Notes under the pieces: model-generated
What the model was told of the DNA's origin: nothing
Seen by the model: only the letters and a program-made list of their open reading frames with translations
Database searches by the model: none
Made by a program: the position numbers and the translations under genes
In this document: piece by piece, positions 15,955 to 23,447 of the stretch
Layout of the letters: every line of letters starts with the position of its first letter
How positions within the stretch are numbered: the stretch's first letter is position 1
Assembly: GCA_965198795.1 (NCBI GenBank)
Contig: OZ240674.1
Coordinates: forward strand, 682,001-746,000
Source of the DNA: G965198795 sp965198795
GTDB taxonomy: Bacteria; Pseudomonadota; Alphaproteobacteria; Rhodospirillales; Casp-alpha2
DNA: 64,000 nucleotides
Reading direction: 5' to 3'

Positions 15955-17943
15955 TCAGGCGGACGGCGCCGCCGCCGGCAAAGGCCGCTGGCGCGGCTTT
16001 GGCGCCCCAACCCGGTGGCGTCTGTCCGACAAACTCGCCACGCCGCCGAAAACCATGATCGTCACGCCAACCCACATCCAGGCCACCAGCGGGTTGAAAT
16101 AGAGCCGGGTGACAAAGGCGCCGCCAGTTCCTTGCGGGTCCCCAACGACGGCGTAGAGGTCGCCGAGGAATGTCGGATGGATGGCGGCTTCCGTGGTGGG
16201 TTGGCCGGAGACGTTGTAGACGCGTTTCTCCGGGTTCAGCCTGGCGACCGGTTCGCCATTCCTCAGCACCGTGAAATGACCAAGAATGGAACGGTAATTG
16301 GGTCCGAGAACGCCCTTCGCGCCATCGAAACGGAACTCATAACCACTCAAGGTGACGCTATCGCCGGGCTTCATGACCTGGACGCTTTCCCGCACCCAGA
16401 CACCCGCCCCGGTCATGCCCGCGATGGTGATGGCGAGGCCCAGATGGGCCAGCGTCATGCCCCAGCCCGCGCGGGGAATTCGGACGGCGCGGCTGAGAGA
16501 TTTCGCCAGCGGCTCGCGGAACAGGCGGACGCGCTCGGCCAAATCGACGATCACGCCCACCCCCAGCCAGGCGGCCAGGGCCAGGCCGGCGGGGCCCATG
16601 AACGGCCCGTCCGTGATCAGCGCCCAAGCGCCGAGCGCGGCGAGCGCCGCCGCGATCATCGCGGGCCAGAGCGACCGGAGGGCGGCCTGCCAATCGCCGC
16701 GCTTCCAGCTCAGCATCGGCCCAATGGCCATGGCGATGATCATCGGCGCCATCATCGGGATGAAAACGGCGTTGAAGAAGGGCGCGCCGACGGAGACCTT
16801 GCCGCCGTCCACGGCGTCCAGCAGCAGGGGATAGAGCGTGCCCAGCAGAACGGAGGCGGCGGCCGCCGACATCACCAGATTGTTGAACAACAACGCGCCC
16901 TCCCGGCTGATCGGCTGGAACAGACCGGTTGAGGTCAGCCGCGGTCCGCGCCAGGCGTACAGCGCGAGCGAACCGCCAATCACGAGAACGAGCAGCACCA
17001 AGATGAAGGCGCCGCGCTGCGGATCGACCGCGAAGGCGTGTACGGACGTCAGCACGCCTGAACGCACAAGGAAAGTGCCGAGCAAGCTGAACGAGAAGGT
17101 GACGATGGCCAGCAGAATGGTCCAGCCTTTCAAGGCGTCGCGTTTCTCGACCACGGTCGCGGAATGCAACAGCGCCGTGCCGGCCAGCCAGGGCATGAAG
17201 CTCGCGTTTTCGACCGGATCCCAAAACCACCAGCCGCCCCAACCAAGTTCGTAATAGGCCCACCAACTGCCGAGCGCGATGCCGGCGGTCAGGAAAATCC
17301 AAGCCGCCAGCGTCCAAGGCCGGACCCAGCGCGCCCAGGCGGCGTCCACACGCCCCTCGATCAGGGCGGCGATGGCGAATGAGAACGCCATGGAGAAGCC
17401 CACATAGCCCAGATAGAGCATGGGCGGATGGATCGCGAGGCCCGGGTCCTGAAGCAAGGGGTTCAGATCCTGGCCGTTGACGGGGGCCGGAAACAGCCGC
17501 TCGAACGGGTTCGAGGTCAGCAGGATGAACAGATAAAATCCCACGGCGACCAGCGCTTGGACGGCCAACACGCGAGCCCGGAGCGTCGGCGGCAGATTAC
17601 CGCCAAAGATCGCGACGGCGGAGCCAAACAGACTCATGATCAGCATCCACAAAAGCATCGAGCCTTCATGGTTTCCCCAAACGCCTGAAATCTTATAGAT
17701 CAGCGGTTTGTCCGTGTGACTGTTCGCCGCCACGTTCAGCACCGAGAAATCCGATGTGACGTAGAGGTTGGTCAGGCAGGCGAAGGAGACGCCGACCAAC
17801 GCGAATTGAACGATGGCGGCGGGTTTGGCGGCGGCCATCCACTGGCTGTTCAGTTTCGCCGCGCCCACCATCGGGACGATGGATTGCAGAACGGCGATCG
17901 CCGCCGCGAGGACAAGGGCGAAATGGCCGATCTCAGCGGTCAT
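15955..17943 (-). CDS. ccmF: cytochrome c heme lyase subunit CcmF
   Basis: The large membrane protein of the heme ligation complex that attaches heme from CcmE to apocytochrome c. The 662-residue protein has many transmembrane helices and the tryptophan-rich WWD motif GWGGWWFWDPVENASFMPWL (about residues 230-250). Near the N-terminus are VWGNHEGSMLLWMLIMSLFG and HPPMLYLGYVGFSMAF, with heme-ligand histidines. Periplasmic loops near the C-terminus (GYEFRFDGAKGVLGPNYRS) are typical. The start at 17943 is conserved (MTAEIGHFALVLA). An antisense open frame at 15907-16932 is not a gene. Confidence 0.96.
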   Translation of the reverse strand: MTAEIGHFALVLAAAIAVLQSIVPMVGAAKLNSQWMAAAKPAAIVQFALVGVSFACLTNLYVTSDFSVLNVAANSHTDKPLIYKISGVWGNHEGSMLLWMLIMSLFGSAVAIFGGNLPPTLRARVLAVQALVAVGFYLFILLTSNPFERLFPAPVNGQDLNPLLQDPGLAIHPPMLYLGYVGFSMAFSFAIAALIEGRVDAAWARWVRPWTLAAWIFLTAGIALGSWWAYYELGWGGWWFWDPVENASFMPWLAGTALLHSATVVEKRDALKGWTILLAIVTFSFSLLGTFLVRSGVLTSVHAFAVDPQRGAFILVLLVLVIGGSLALYAWRGPRLTSTGLFQPISREGALLFNNLVMSAAAASVLLGTLYPLLLDAVDGGKVSVGAPFFNAVFIPMMAPMIIAMAIGPMLSWKRGDWQAALRSLWPAMIAAALAALGAWALITDGPFMGPAGLALAAWLGVGVIVDLAERVRLFREPLAKSLSRAVRIPRAGWGMTLAHLGLAITIAGMTGAGVWVRESVQVMKPGDSVTLSGYEFRFDGAKGVLGPNYRSILGHFTVLRNGEPVARLNPEKRVYNVSGQPTTEAAIHPTFLGDLYAVVGDPQGTGGAFVTRLYFNPLVAWMWVGVTIMVFGGVASLSDRRHRVGAPKPRQRPLPAAAPSA

Positions 17944-18021
17944 GGGCTTCTCCCGGACAAACCCTCTCCCCCGGGGAGAGGGGGCGGAGGCGAAAAGCCC
18001 TGGCCGGATGCGGGGACGTCA

Positions 18022-18465
18022 TCAATAATTTCCCTCCGCGCCCTTCCATTGGCCCGATTTCCTCAAGGCGTCGGCGACTTCGGGCGGCAGATACGTTTCA
18101 TCGTGCTTCGCCAGGACTTCCTCGGCCTTGAAGACGCCGTTCACCAGTTTACCTTCCGCGACCACACCCTGGCCCGCGCGGAACAGATCCGGCAGGATGC
18201 CGACATAGCTGACCGTAACGGTGTGCGCGTTGTCGGTGACGTCGAATTGAACTTCCGGCGGGTTGGATTTATCCACGCTGCCGTCCTCCACCAAACCACC
18301 CAGACGAAACCGCTTGCCGGCGCTCACCTTGCCGGCTTTCACGTCAGTGGGCGAATGGAAGAAGACGATGTTGTCCTCGAAAGCGTTCAACGTCAGCGCG
18401 GCCGCCGCGCCCAGAAGACACAACCCCAACATGACGAAGGACAACCGTTTATGCTTGCGCTTCAT
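18022..18465 (-). CDS. ccmE: cytochrome c maturation heme chaperone CcmE
   Basis: CcmE binds heme covalently in the periplasm and passes it to CcmF. The 147-residue protein starts MKRKHKRLSFVMLGLCLLG (membrane anchor). It has the beta-barrel segments FRLGGLVEDGSV and VSYVGILPDLFRAGQGVVAEG and the heme-binding histidine in VLAKHDETYLPPEV. It overlaps the ccmD 3' end by 17 bp and is followed by ccmF. Confidence 0.96.
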   Translation of the reverse strand: MKRKHKRLSFVMLGLCLLGAAAALTLNAFEDNIVFFHSPTDVKAGKVSAGKRFRLGGLVEDGSVDKSNPPEVQFDVTDNAHTVTVSYVGILPDLFRAGQGVVAEGKLVNGVFKAEEVLAKHDETYLPPEVADALRKSGQWKGAEGNY

Positions 18466-18649
18466 GCCGTCCCGCTTCCTTTCGCTCGGTCATGGATTTC
18501 TCGGCTGTCTCCAGGTCCCGCTCGGCCCGCTTGCAGCCCCGCCAACTGGTCACCAAAAGGGCGACCAGCACGGCGAAAACAATGGCGTAGCTGGGCCAGA
18601 TGTAGGCGGCGTGGCCGCCCATGCTCAGGAACTCTCCGAGATTTTCCAT
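18449..18649 (-). CDS. ccmD: heme exporter protein CcmD
   Basis: A small single-span membrane protein that helps release holo-CcmE from the CcmABC heme-loading complex. It begins at the ATG at 18649 (MENLGEFLSMGGHAAYIWPS) with one transmembrane helix (YAIVFAVLVALLVTSWRG) and a charged cytoplasmic tail, 66 residues in all. A much longer open frame upstream runs through the terminator and IS remnant and is not part of the gene. It overlaps ccmE by 17 bp. ccmC would normally lie directly upstream, but here a terminator does. Confidence 0.9.
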   Translation of the reverse strand: MENLGEFLSMGGHAAYIWPSYAIVFAVLVALLVTSWRGCKRAERDLETAEKSMTERKEAGRHEAQA

Positions 18650-18715
18650 CGAAACAAGCCGGAAACCATTGTTTTTGTACGGTCTTAAAACCTGTCCGCC
18701 GAGCAGAAAATAGGC

Positions 18716-18756
18716 AAAAAAAGGCCCCGGTTCAATGATCCGCGTCAACCGGGGCC
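18716..18756 (-). terminator. rho-independent terminator
   Basis: On the minus strand a perfect 10-bp stem (GGCCCCGGTT at 18723-18732 pairing with AACCGGGGCC at 18747-18756) is followed by seven T residues (18722-18716). It is a textbook terminator placed downstream of chrR and the non-coding stretch beyond it, and upstream of ccmD. It therefore separates the rpoE-chrR transcript from the ccm operon. Confidence 0.9.
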
Positions 18757-18988
18757 GTGACCAAAGGCAAATGTGAACGCGCCGCGTTTTACATTTGAAG
18801 CGCGCCTTCAGCGTTTTCACCAAGCCATCGGCGGCCGATTGCTTGCGGTCCCGGCGGTTCCCGCGCGCCCAGCGCATGAAATCCCAGCGGATTTCATGCG
18901 ATGCGTTTTGCGCCGGCAAGCAGTTCTTGACGTTCCTTGGCGTGCGCGTGAAGCGCCGCTCAACACGGTCGAACCAGCGGCGCGTTAT
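18757..18988 (-). other. structured non-coding stretch, original 3' region of the chrR transcript
   Basis: There is no convincing reading frame. It contains a perfect 11-bp inverted repeat (CGCATGAAATC at 18873-18883, GATTTCATGCG at 18890-18900) and a second hairpin at 18768-18797 (CAAATGT / ACATTTG). It ends at the strong terminator at 18716. Before the IS insertion this sequence directly followed the chrR stop, so it is either a structured 3' UTR or an sRNA gene. No known RNA family was recognised. Confidence 0.45.
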
Positions 18989-19700
18989 TAGGGCCGGACC
19001 TGGTTCAAATCCAATAGCGGGTGCGGGCGGCCAGGCGCGGCGCGGCCATGAAGTTTTGGGCGTTCTTGTCGTATCGGGTTGCGATGCGCCGGAAGTCCTT
19101 GAAGCGTCCGAACACGCGCCTGGCGGCGGGTCGGTTTTTGTAACGCCTGGCGCCGGAAGGATGGGGCGCTTTCCGGTTGGACCTGTTCGGAATGACGGGC
19201 GTGACGCGCCGCCGTTCCCGCCAGGCCCGCCAACGGGACCCGCCATTGGGACCCGCCAATGGCTAGCGCCGCGGCCTTTATCCGCGATCAGGCGGGCGGC
19301 GGCGTCCGTGAGGGCTTGAACGCAAGCCGCCCTTTTCCGCCGCCGGCGCGGCGGCGCGCCTGGACGTGCGTCGTATCAGCGGAAATCCCGTCAGGCGTCC
19401 CTGCCAACACCGGTTTCGCGAACACGCGCCGCCAACGGCCTTTCCGCGGCCGGCGGTCTAGCAGTCGAGGATTGGCGGTCGCGGAGCAGCGCCGAGGGGC
19501 CGCAACACGCGGACGGCGCCCGGCATCACCCGTTCGTCATCACCCCGTCCACGTCCCGCGCGCGGCCCGGTGCGGCGGATGCGGTTTGATCAGCTCCCAT
19601 TGTTCGTCCAAAAGCTAAAAACAGCCCTTCATGGCCTGAAACCTCCGGCAATCCGTTCCAAGATATCGAACCCGCTAATGGGTGATGGGTTCCGGCCCTA
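18989..19700. mobile_element. decayed IS5-family insertion sequence
   Basis: An element of about 710 bp bounded by TAGGGCCGGA (18989-18998) and its exact complement TCCGGCCCTA (19691-19700). The terminal repeat is thus GGGCCGGA flanked by a duplicated TA, consistent with the short TA-type target duplications of some IS5-family groups. The interior encodes a broken IS5-type transposase on the minus strand. Its size is below that of most intact IS5 elements, so internal deletions are likely. It sits exactly at the stop codon of chrR. Confidence 0.75.
19005..19632 (-). pseudogene. IS5-family transposase remnant
   Basis: Fragments of an IS5-type DDE transposase can be read in different minus-strand frames. 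The N-terminal piece is LLDEQWELIKPHPPHRAARG, ended by tandem stops. A middle piece has DTTHVQARRRAGGGKG (catalytic D of the DxTH motif), then ALTDAAARLIADKGRG (second catalytic D region). The C-terminal piece is NRKAPHPSG ... RVFGRFKDFRRIATRYDKNA ... ARTRYWI, ending at 19005. The start codon at 19632 is followed by a stop after five codons. Stops, frameshifts and missing segments make it non-functional. Confidence 0.85.
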
Positions 19701-20369
19701 GAACGGCAAGAAGCGGGCGATCAGGCTGTTCATCCAGCCATGCATGGAAATGGGCGCGTTTGTGGCGGCCAAACAGATGCAGGGCTCATCCGGATCGACG
19801 ACGGGCTGGTGCACGGTGCCGCTGTCCGCCTGCTCTACATCGCCGCGGGCGAAGCGCCCAAAATCATCCGAATAGCCGCCGGACAGAATTAAGGTCATTT
19901 CCTGGCCTTTGTGGCCGTGGATCGGCACGGCCGCGCCCGGAGCGATTTTCATGAGACCGGCCTTGCCTTTTCCGGCGCCCGGCTCGATGGGCAGATATTC
20001 AATGCCGAAACCTAGTTTCTTCCATTTTGCCGCGCCGGTGCGGTCCAAAAGGTAAGATCTCAGGGGTTCCGGATAAAGAGTGTGTTCCGGCTTGTCCAAT
20101 AACTTCGCGCGGTCGATCCTGATCGGCGCCGGGTCCCGGTCCGCCATGTAAAGTTTGCCCAGAACGGATTCCAGCGCGCCGTCCGACATGGCCACGGGAG
20201 CGGCGTCTTCCATCAGACAACCGGCGACGCTTTCCGCCTTTTCGACAACCGAGCGGCACCTGGGACACAATGCCATATGGGTGGCGACGACAAGCGACGC
20301 CGCCTCGTCCAACTGTCCACCGGCGTATGACCACAGCACATCGTCGGTCGGGTGGTGTTCGATCTTCAT
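19698..20369 (-). CDS. chrR: ChrR-type zinc-binding anti-sigma factor
   Basis: A cytoplasmic anti-sigma factor that binds RpoE (ECF11) and releases it under singlet oxygen or organic hydroperoxide. It starts at the ATG at 20369 (MKIEHHPTDDVLWSYAGGQL), overlapping the rpoE stop by 4 bp. The N-terminal zinc domain has HHPTDDVL, then THMALCPRC (histidine and CxxC ligands). The C-terminal cupin has APGAAVPIHGHKGQEMTLIL and SGTVHQPVVDPDEPCICLAA. The protein is 223 residues. Its last codon TTC is followed by a TAG whose TA is shared with the IS end; the pre-insertion stop would have been TAA (see findings). It appears full length. Confidence 0.92.
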   Translation of the reverse strand: MKIEHHPTDDVLWSYAGGQLDEAASLVVATHMALCPRCRSVVEKAESVAGCLMEDAAPVAMSDGALESVLGKLYMADRDPAPIRIDRAKLLDKPEHTLYPEPLRSYLLDRTGAAKWKKLGFGIEYLPIEPGAGKGKAGLMKIAPGAAVPIHGHKGQEMTLILSGGYSDDFGRFARGDVEQADSGTVHQPVVDPDEPCICLAATNAPISMHGWMNSLIARFLPF

Positions 20370-20998
20370 ACAACATTCTCCAACAGGGCGTGGATACGCG
20401 CGCACGCCAGACGCAGCCGCGACTTGACCGTGCCGAGCGGAATACCCAGTTTCTCCGCGATGGCGCTATGCGACATGTCTTCAAAGAACGACAATCGCAC
20501 GACCGCCGCCTGCTCCTTGGACAGTTTTCCCAACGCCTCTCTCACGAGGACTTGTTCCTCGCCGCGCTGCACTTCCGTATCCGCCGAGGGTTCGGGATCC
20601 GGAACCAGCGCGGGGTCTTCATAATCAAACTCGGGGCGCTTCTCGCGCCGGATCGCGTCGATCCGCAGGTTTCGCGCGATCGTGAAAATCCAGGTGCCGG
20701 CCGACGCCTTCTTCCGATCAAACAGCCGGGCCTTGCGCCAAACCGTCAGCAACGCCTCTTGCGCGAGTTCGTCAGCCTGCCCCTCGACCGCGCCCAAACG
20801 GATCATATAGGCCTTCACCCTGGGCGCGTAATACGCGAAAAGTTCGGCGAACGCGTCCTGATCGCCGCTTTCCGTAATTGTTTCCAGCAGTTCAGTCATC
20901 CGGGCGGCCCCGGTTCCCAGGGGACGGACGCGGCCCTTGGGGTCCTTATTGGACGCGAGGGGCGGAGCGGATGGTTGCTTCTTATACAGGTCTGTCAT
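20366..20998 (-). CDS. rpoE: ECF sigma factor RpoE (ECF11 type)
   Basis: An extracytoplasmic-function sigma factor of the photo-oxidative stress response. Region 2 is AFAELFAYYAPRVKAYMIRL ... ADELAQEALLTVWRKARLFD ... AGTWIFTIARNLRIDAIRR; region 4 is LSKEQAAVVRLSFFEDMSHS ... IAEKLGIPLGTVKSRLRLA. The open frame begins at 21016, but that ATG lies inside the proposed -10 element. I therefore start at the ATG at 20998 (MTDLYKKQPS); the methionine at 20899 (MTELLETITESG) is another possibility. It overlaps chrR by 4 bp, a translationally coupled sigma/anti-sigma pair. Confidence 0.93.
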   Translation of the reverse strand: MTDLYKKQPSAPPLASNKDPKGRVRPLGTGAARMTELLETITESGDQDAFAELFAYYAPRVKAYMIRLGAVEGQADELAQEALLTVWRKARLFDRKKASAGTWIFTIARNLRIDAIRREKRPEFDYEDPALVPDPEPSADTEVQRGEEQVLVREALGKLSKEQAAVVRLSFFEDMSHSAIAEKLGIPLGTVKSRLRLACARIHALLENVV

Positions 20999-21014
20999 GG
21001 CGAGCGGCATAACC

Positions 21015-21044
21015 ATATTACGGGGTGGTTCGACGTTCGGATCA
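21015..21044 (-). promoter_or_regulatory. candidate RpoE-dependent promoter of rpoE-chrR
   Basis: On the minus strand TGATCC (21044-21039) is followed after exactly 18 bp by TAATAT (21020-21015). The known ECF11/RpoE promoter in Rhodobacter is TGATCC with TAAG about 18 bp downstream, so this fits autoregulation of rpoE. The match is perfect at -35 and partial at -10. Confidence 0.6.
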
Positions 21045-21108
21045 TATTCCGCCGATTACGGCGCCCCCGCCTCAGTAAAAGACGAGACCGAAGTAATTAC
21101 AAAGAATT

Positions 21109-21138
21109 TGATCGACTCGGCGGTGAGCGGCGTAAGCA
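21109..21138 (+). promoter_or_regulatory. candidate RpoE-dependent promoter of the divergent operon
   Basis: TGATCG (21109-21114), an 18-bp spacer, then TAAGCA (21133-21138). It matches the ECF11 pattern TGATCC-N18-TAAG with one -35 mismatch. It lies about 90 bp upstream of the first gene of the amine oxidase/DUF1365/cfa operon. Two sites of the same spacing on opposite strands in one 212-bp gap support the assignment. Confidence 0.65.
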
Positions 21139-21228
21139 GAACGTCAACCCGCAGCGGAAAAGTTTTTTTGTGGCGGCGCCTCGAACAATCCCCACATCCT
21201 TACTCTGATCAACAACCACTCCGGCCAA

Positions 21229-22593
21229 ATGTCCGACATTTCCTCACAAACACCTCATCATCCGGCGCTTCCGCTCGACGTCGCCGTCATCGGCGGCGGC
21301 ATCTCGGGCATGAGCGCCGCGTGGCTGCTGTCCCAGACTCATAACGTTACGGTGTTCGAGAGAGAAAACCGGATCGGCGGGCACAGCAACACGGTGGAAG
21401 CCCGCGTTGGACCAGGCGCCCCCATTCCGGTGGATACGGGCTTTATCGTCTACAACACGATCAACTATCCGAACCTGATCGCGTTGTTCGAGCACCTGGG
21501 CGTCGAGACCCAGCCCAGCAATATGTCCTTTGCGGCGTCGCTGGAGCGCGGACGTCTGGAATACGCCGGCAACAATCTGTTCACCATGTTCGCCCAGAAG
21601 CGCAATCTGTTCCGGCCCCGCTATTGGCGGATGCTGCGCGAGATCATGCGCTTTTACAAGAACGCGCCGTCGCTGCTGGAGCGCCCGGATGCGGACACCT
21701 TGTCACTTGGCGCCGTCCTTGATGAGGGCGGCTATTCGGACGCGCTGGCGATGGATCACCTGCTGCCCATGGGTGCGGCCATCTGGTCGTCGTCCGTCGA
21801 GGAGATGACACGTTATCCAGCCGCCGCCTTTGTCCGCTTTTTCGTCAGTCATGGCCTTCTGAAGATGACGGACCGCCCTGAGTGGCGAACGGTGAGGGGC
21901 GGCAGCCGCGAATACGTGAAACGATTGAGGGCGTCCTGTGGAGACCGCGTCCAGATCGATTCCGGCGCGGCCGGCGTCGTGCGCAAAGACAGCGGCGCAT
22001 TCGTCGAAAACGCCGCCGGCTTCGCGCGGCGCTTCGATAAGGTCCTGATCGCGACCCACGCGGACGAGGCGCTCGGTCTGTTGCGAGATCCCAGCGCCGG
22101 CGAACAGGCTTTGCTGTCGAAATTCACCTATCAGGAAAACCGGGCTATCCTCCATCAAGACCCCGCCTTGATGCCCAGACGGAAAGCCGTCTGGTCTAGT
22201 TGGAACTATTTGACCGAAAAGTCGGATCGCGGCGCCAAGGTGTGTGTGACCTATTGGATGAACTTGTTACAAAACTTGCCGAACGAGCACCCGCTGTTCG
22301 TCACCTTGAACCCTCTTCAAGAACCAAAAGCGGTCGGCGTGCTTCGTGAGTTTCTCTATACGCATCCGGTCTTTGACCAAGACGCGTTCCAGGCGCAGCG
22401 TGAGTTGTGGTCTTTGCAAGGTGATCGGAACACCTGGTTCGCCGGAAGCTATTTCGGCCACGGCTTTCACGAGGACGGTCTGCAATCGGGGCTTGCGGCC
22501 GCGGAAGACCTGGGCGGCGTGCGCCGGCCTTGGTCGGTCGAAAACGAGTCCGGCCGGCTTTATCTGCCCGAGGCGCGACGGAAGGCCGCGTGA
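21229..22593 (+). CDS. FAD-dependent amine oxidase-like oxidoreductase
   Basis: A flavoprotein of the NAD(P)-binding Rossmann/amine oxidase type. The N-terminal dinucleotide site is VAVIGGGISGMSAAWLL (GxGxxG) followed by VFERENRIGGHSNTV. Homologues are a constant member of RpoE-ChrR regulons, beside DUF1365 and a cyclopropane fatty acid synthase-like methyltransferase. The reaction is unproven; a role in modifying unsaturated acyl chains or furan fatty acids has been discussed for such clusters (family knowledge, not visible here). The 454-residue protein ends 5 bp before the DUF1365 gene. The predicted RpoE promoter lies 90 bp upstream. Confidence 0.9.
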   Translation: MSDISSQTPHHPALPLDVAVIGGGISGMSAAWLLSQTHNVTVFERENRIGGHSNTVEARVGPGAPIPVDTGFIVYNTINYPNLIALFEHLGVETQPSNMSFAASLERGRLEYAGNNLFTMFAQKRNLFRPRYWRMLREIMRFYKNAPSLLERPDADTLSLGAVLDEGGYSDALAMDHLLPMGAAIWSSSVEEMTRYPAAAFVRFFVSHGLLKMTDRPEWRTVRGGSREYVKRLRASCGDRVQIDSGAAGVVRKDSGAFVENAAGFARRFDKVLIATHADEALGLLRDPSAGEQALLSKFTYQENRAILHQDPALMPRRKAVWSSWNYLTEKSDRGAKVCVTYWMNLLQNLPNEHPLFVTLNPLQEPKAVGVLREFLYTHPVFDQDAFQAQRELWSLQGDRNTWFAGSYFGHGFHEDGLQSGLAAAEDLGGVRRPWSVENESGRLYLPEARRKAA

Positions 22594-22598
22594 GAGCC

Positions 22599-23411
22599 AT
22601 GTCCGAGTTGCATTCCGCCCTCTACCGGGGCACTGTCGTCCATCGTCGGCACAGGCCTAAGGCGCACACGCTGAAGTATCAGGTGTTCTATCTGCTGCTG
22701 GACCTCGACGAGGTCGAGAACGGCGCGGCCTCGGTCGGCCCGCTTCGCCTCAATAAGCGCGGTTTTGTCTCGTTCCGCCACGCGGACCACGGCCCCGGCG
22801 AAGCCCTTCCTCTCCGCCCTTGGGTTGAAGGCGAGTTGGCGAAAGCGGATGTCCGCTTGGCGGGCGGGCGCATTCAATTGATGTGCTTCCCCCGAGTCGC
22901 GGGCTACGTCTTCAATCCGCTCTCCGTCTATTTCTGTTACGATCATGCGGGCGTCCTGGCGGCGCTGCTGTATGAAGTCACCAATACGTTCAAAGAACGT
23001 CACACCTACGTCATCCCTGTTAATCCATGCGACAAGGGCGTGATTGAACAGGCGTGCGGCAAAGAAATGTATGTCTCGCCATTCATCACGCTCGACAGCC
23101 GCTACGCTTTCAAAGTCCTGCCGCCGGCGGACCGTCTCGCCGTCGCCATTCGTCAAAGCGACGCGGAAGGCGTTTTGCTGGACGCGTCATTCACCGGCAA
23201 CCGGGAACCGCTGAACTCGGGAACCTTGCGCGCAGCCCTCGCCCGCTTCCCCCTGATCACCGTTAAGGTCATCGCGGCCATTCATTGGGAAGCGCTGAAA
23301 CTCTGGTTGAAACGCATTCCCCCGGTGGCCCGCGCGCCGGCCCCTGAAACCCCGACGTCGATTATCCGCACTGGCGGCGTTCCGCCCGCCCAACCCGCAG
23401 AGTCGCCGTAA
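22599..23411 (+). CDS. DUF1365 family protein
   Basis: A 270-residue protein of a widespread family of unknown biochemistry. I start at the ATG at 22599 (MSELHSALYRGTVVHRRHRP), 5 bp after the previous stop; the frame continues upstream only by overlapping the oxidase gene. Family motifs are HTLKYQVFYLLLDLDEVE, CFPRVAGYVFNPLSVYFCYD, LLYEVTNTFKERHTYV and KEMYVSPF. It is second in the predicted RpoE operon and almost always adjacent to the flavin oxidase and Cfa-like methyltransferase, so probably acts in the same lipid-modifying pathway (inference). Confidence 0.93.
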   Translation: MSELHSALYRGTVVHRRHRPKAHTLKYQVFYLLLDLDEVENGAASVGPLRLNKRGFVSFRHADHGPGEALPLRPWVEGELAKADVRLAGGRIQLMCFPRVAGYVFNPLSVYFCYDHAGVLAALLYEVTNTFKERHTYVIPVNPCDKGVIEQACGKEMYVSPFITLDSRYAFKVLPPADRLAVAIRQSDAEGVLLDASFTGNREPLNSGTLRAALARFPLITVKVIAAIHWEALKLWLKRIPPVARAPAPETPTSIIRTGGVPPAQPAESP

Positions 23412-23447
23412 CCAAAACCCTGACACATCACGGACCACGGACCCATC

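Noticed and set aside
15907..16932. 341-codon plus-strand open frame
   Set aside because: Antisense to ccmF; composition is that of a shadow frame in GC-rich DNA.
17716..18738. 340-codon plus-strand open frame
   Set aside because: Antisense to the ccmF start, ccmE and ccmD; no recognisable motifs.
18757..18988. Possible 6S, SRP or tmRNA gene
   Set aside because: The hairpins and terminator are real, but none of the conserved cores of these RNAs was found; left as an unassigned structured region.
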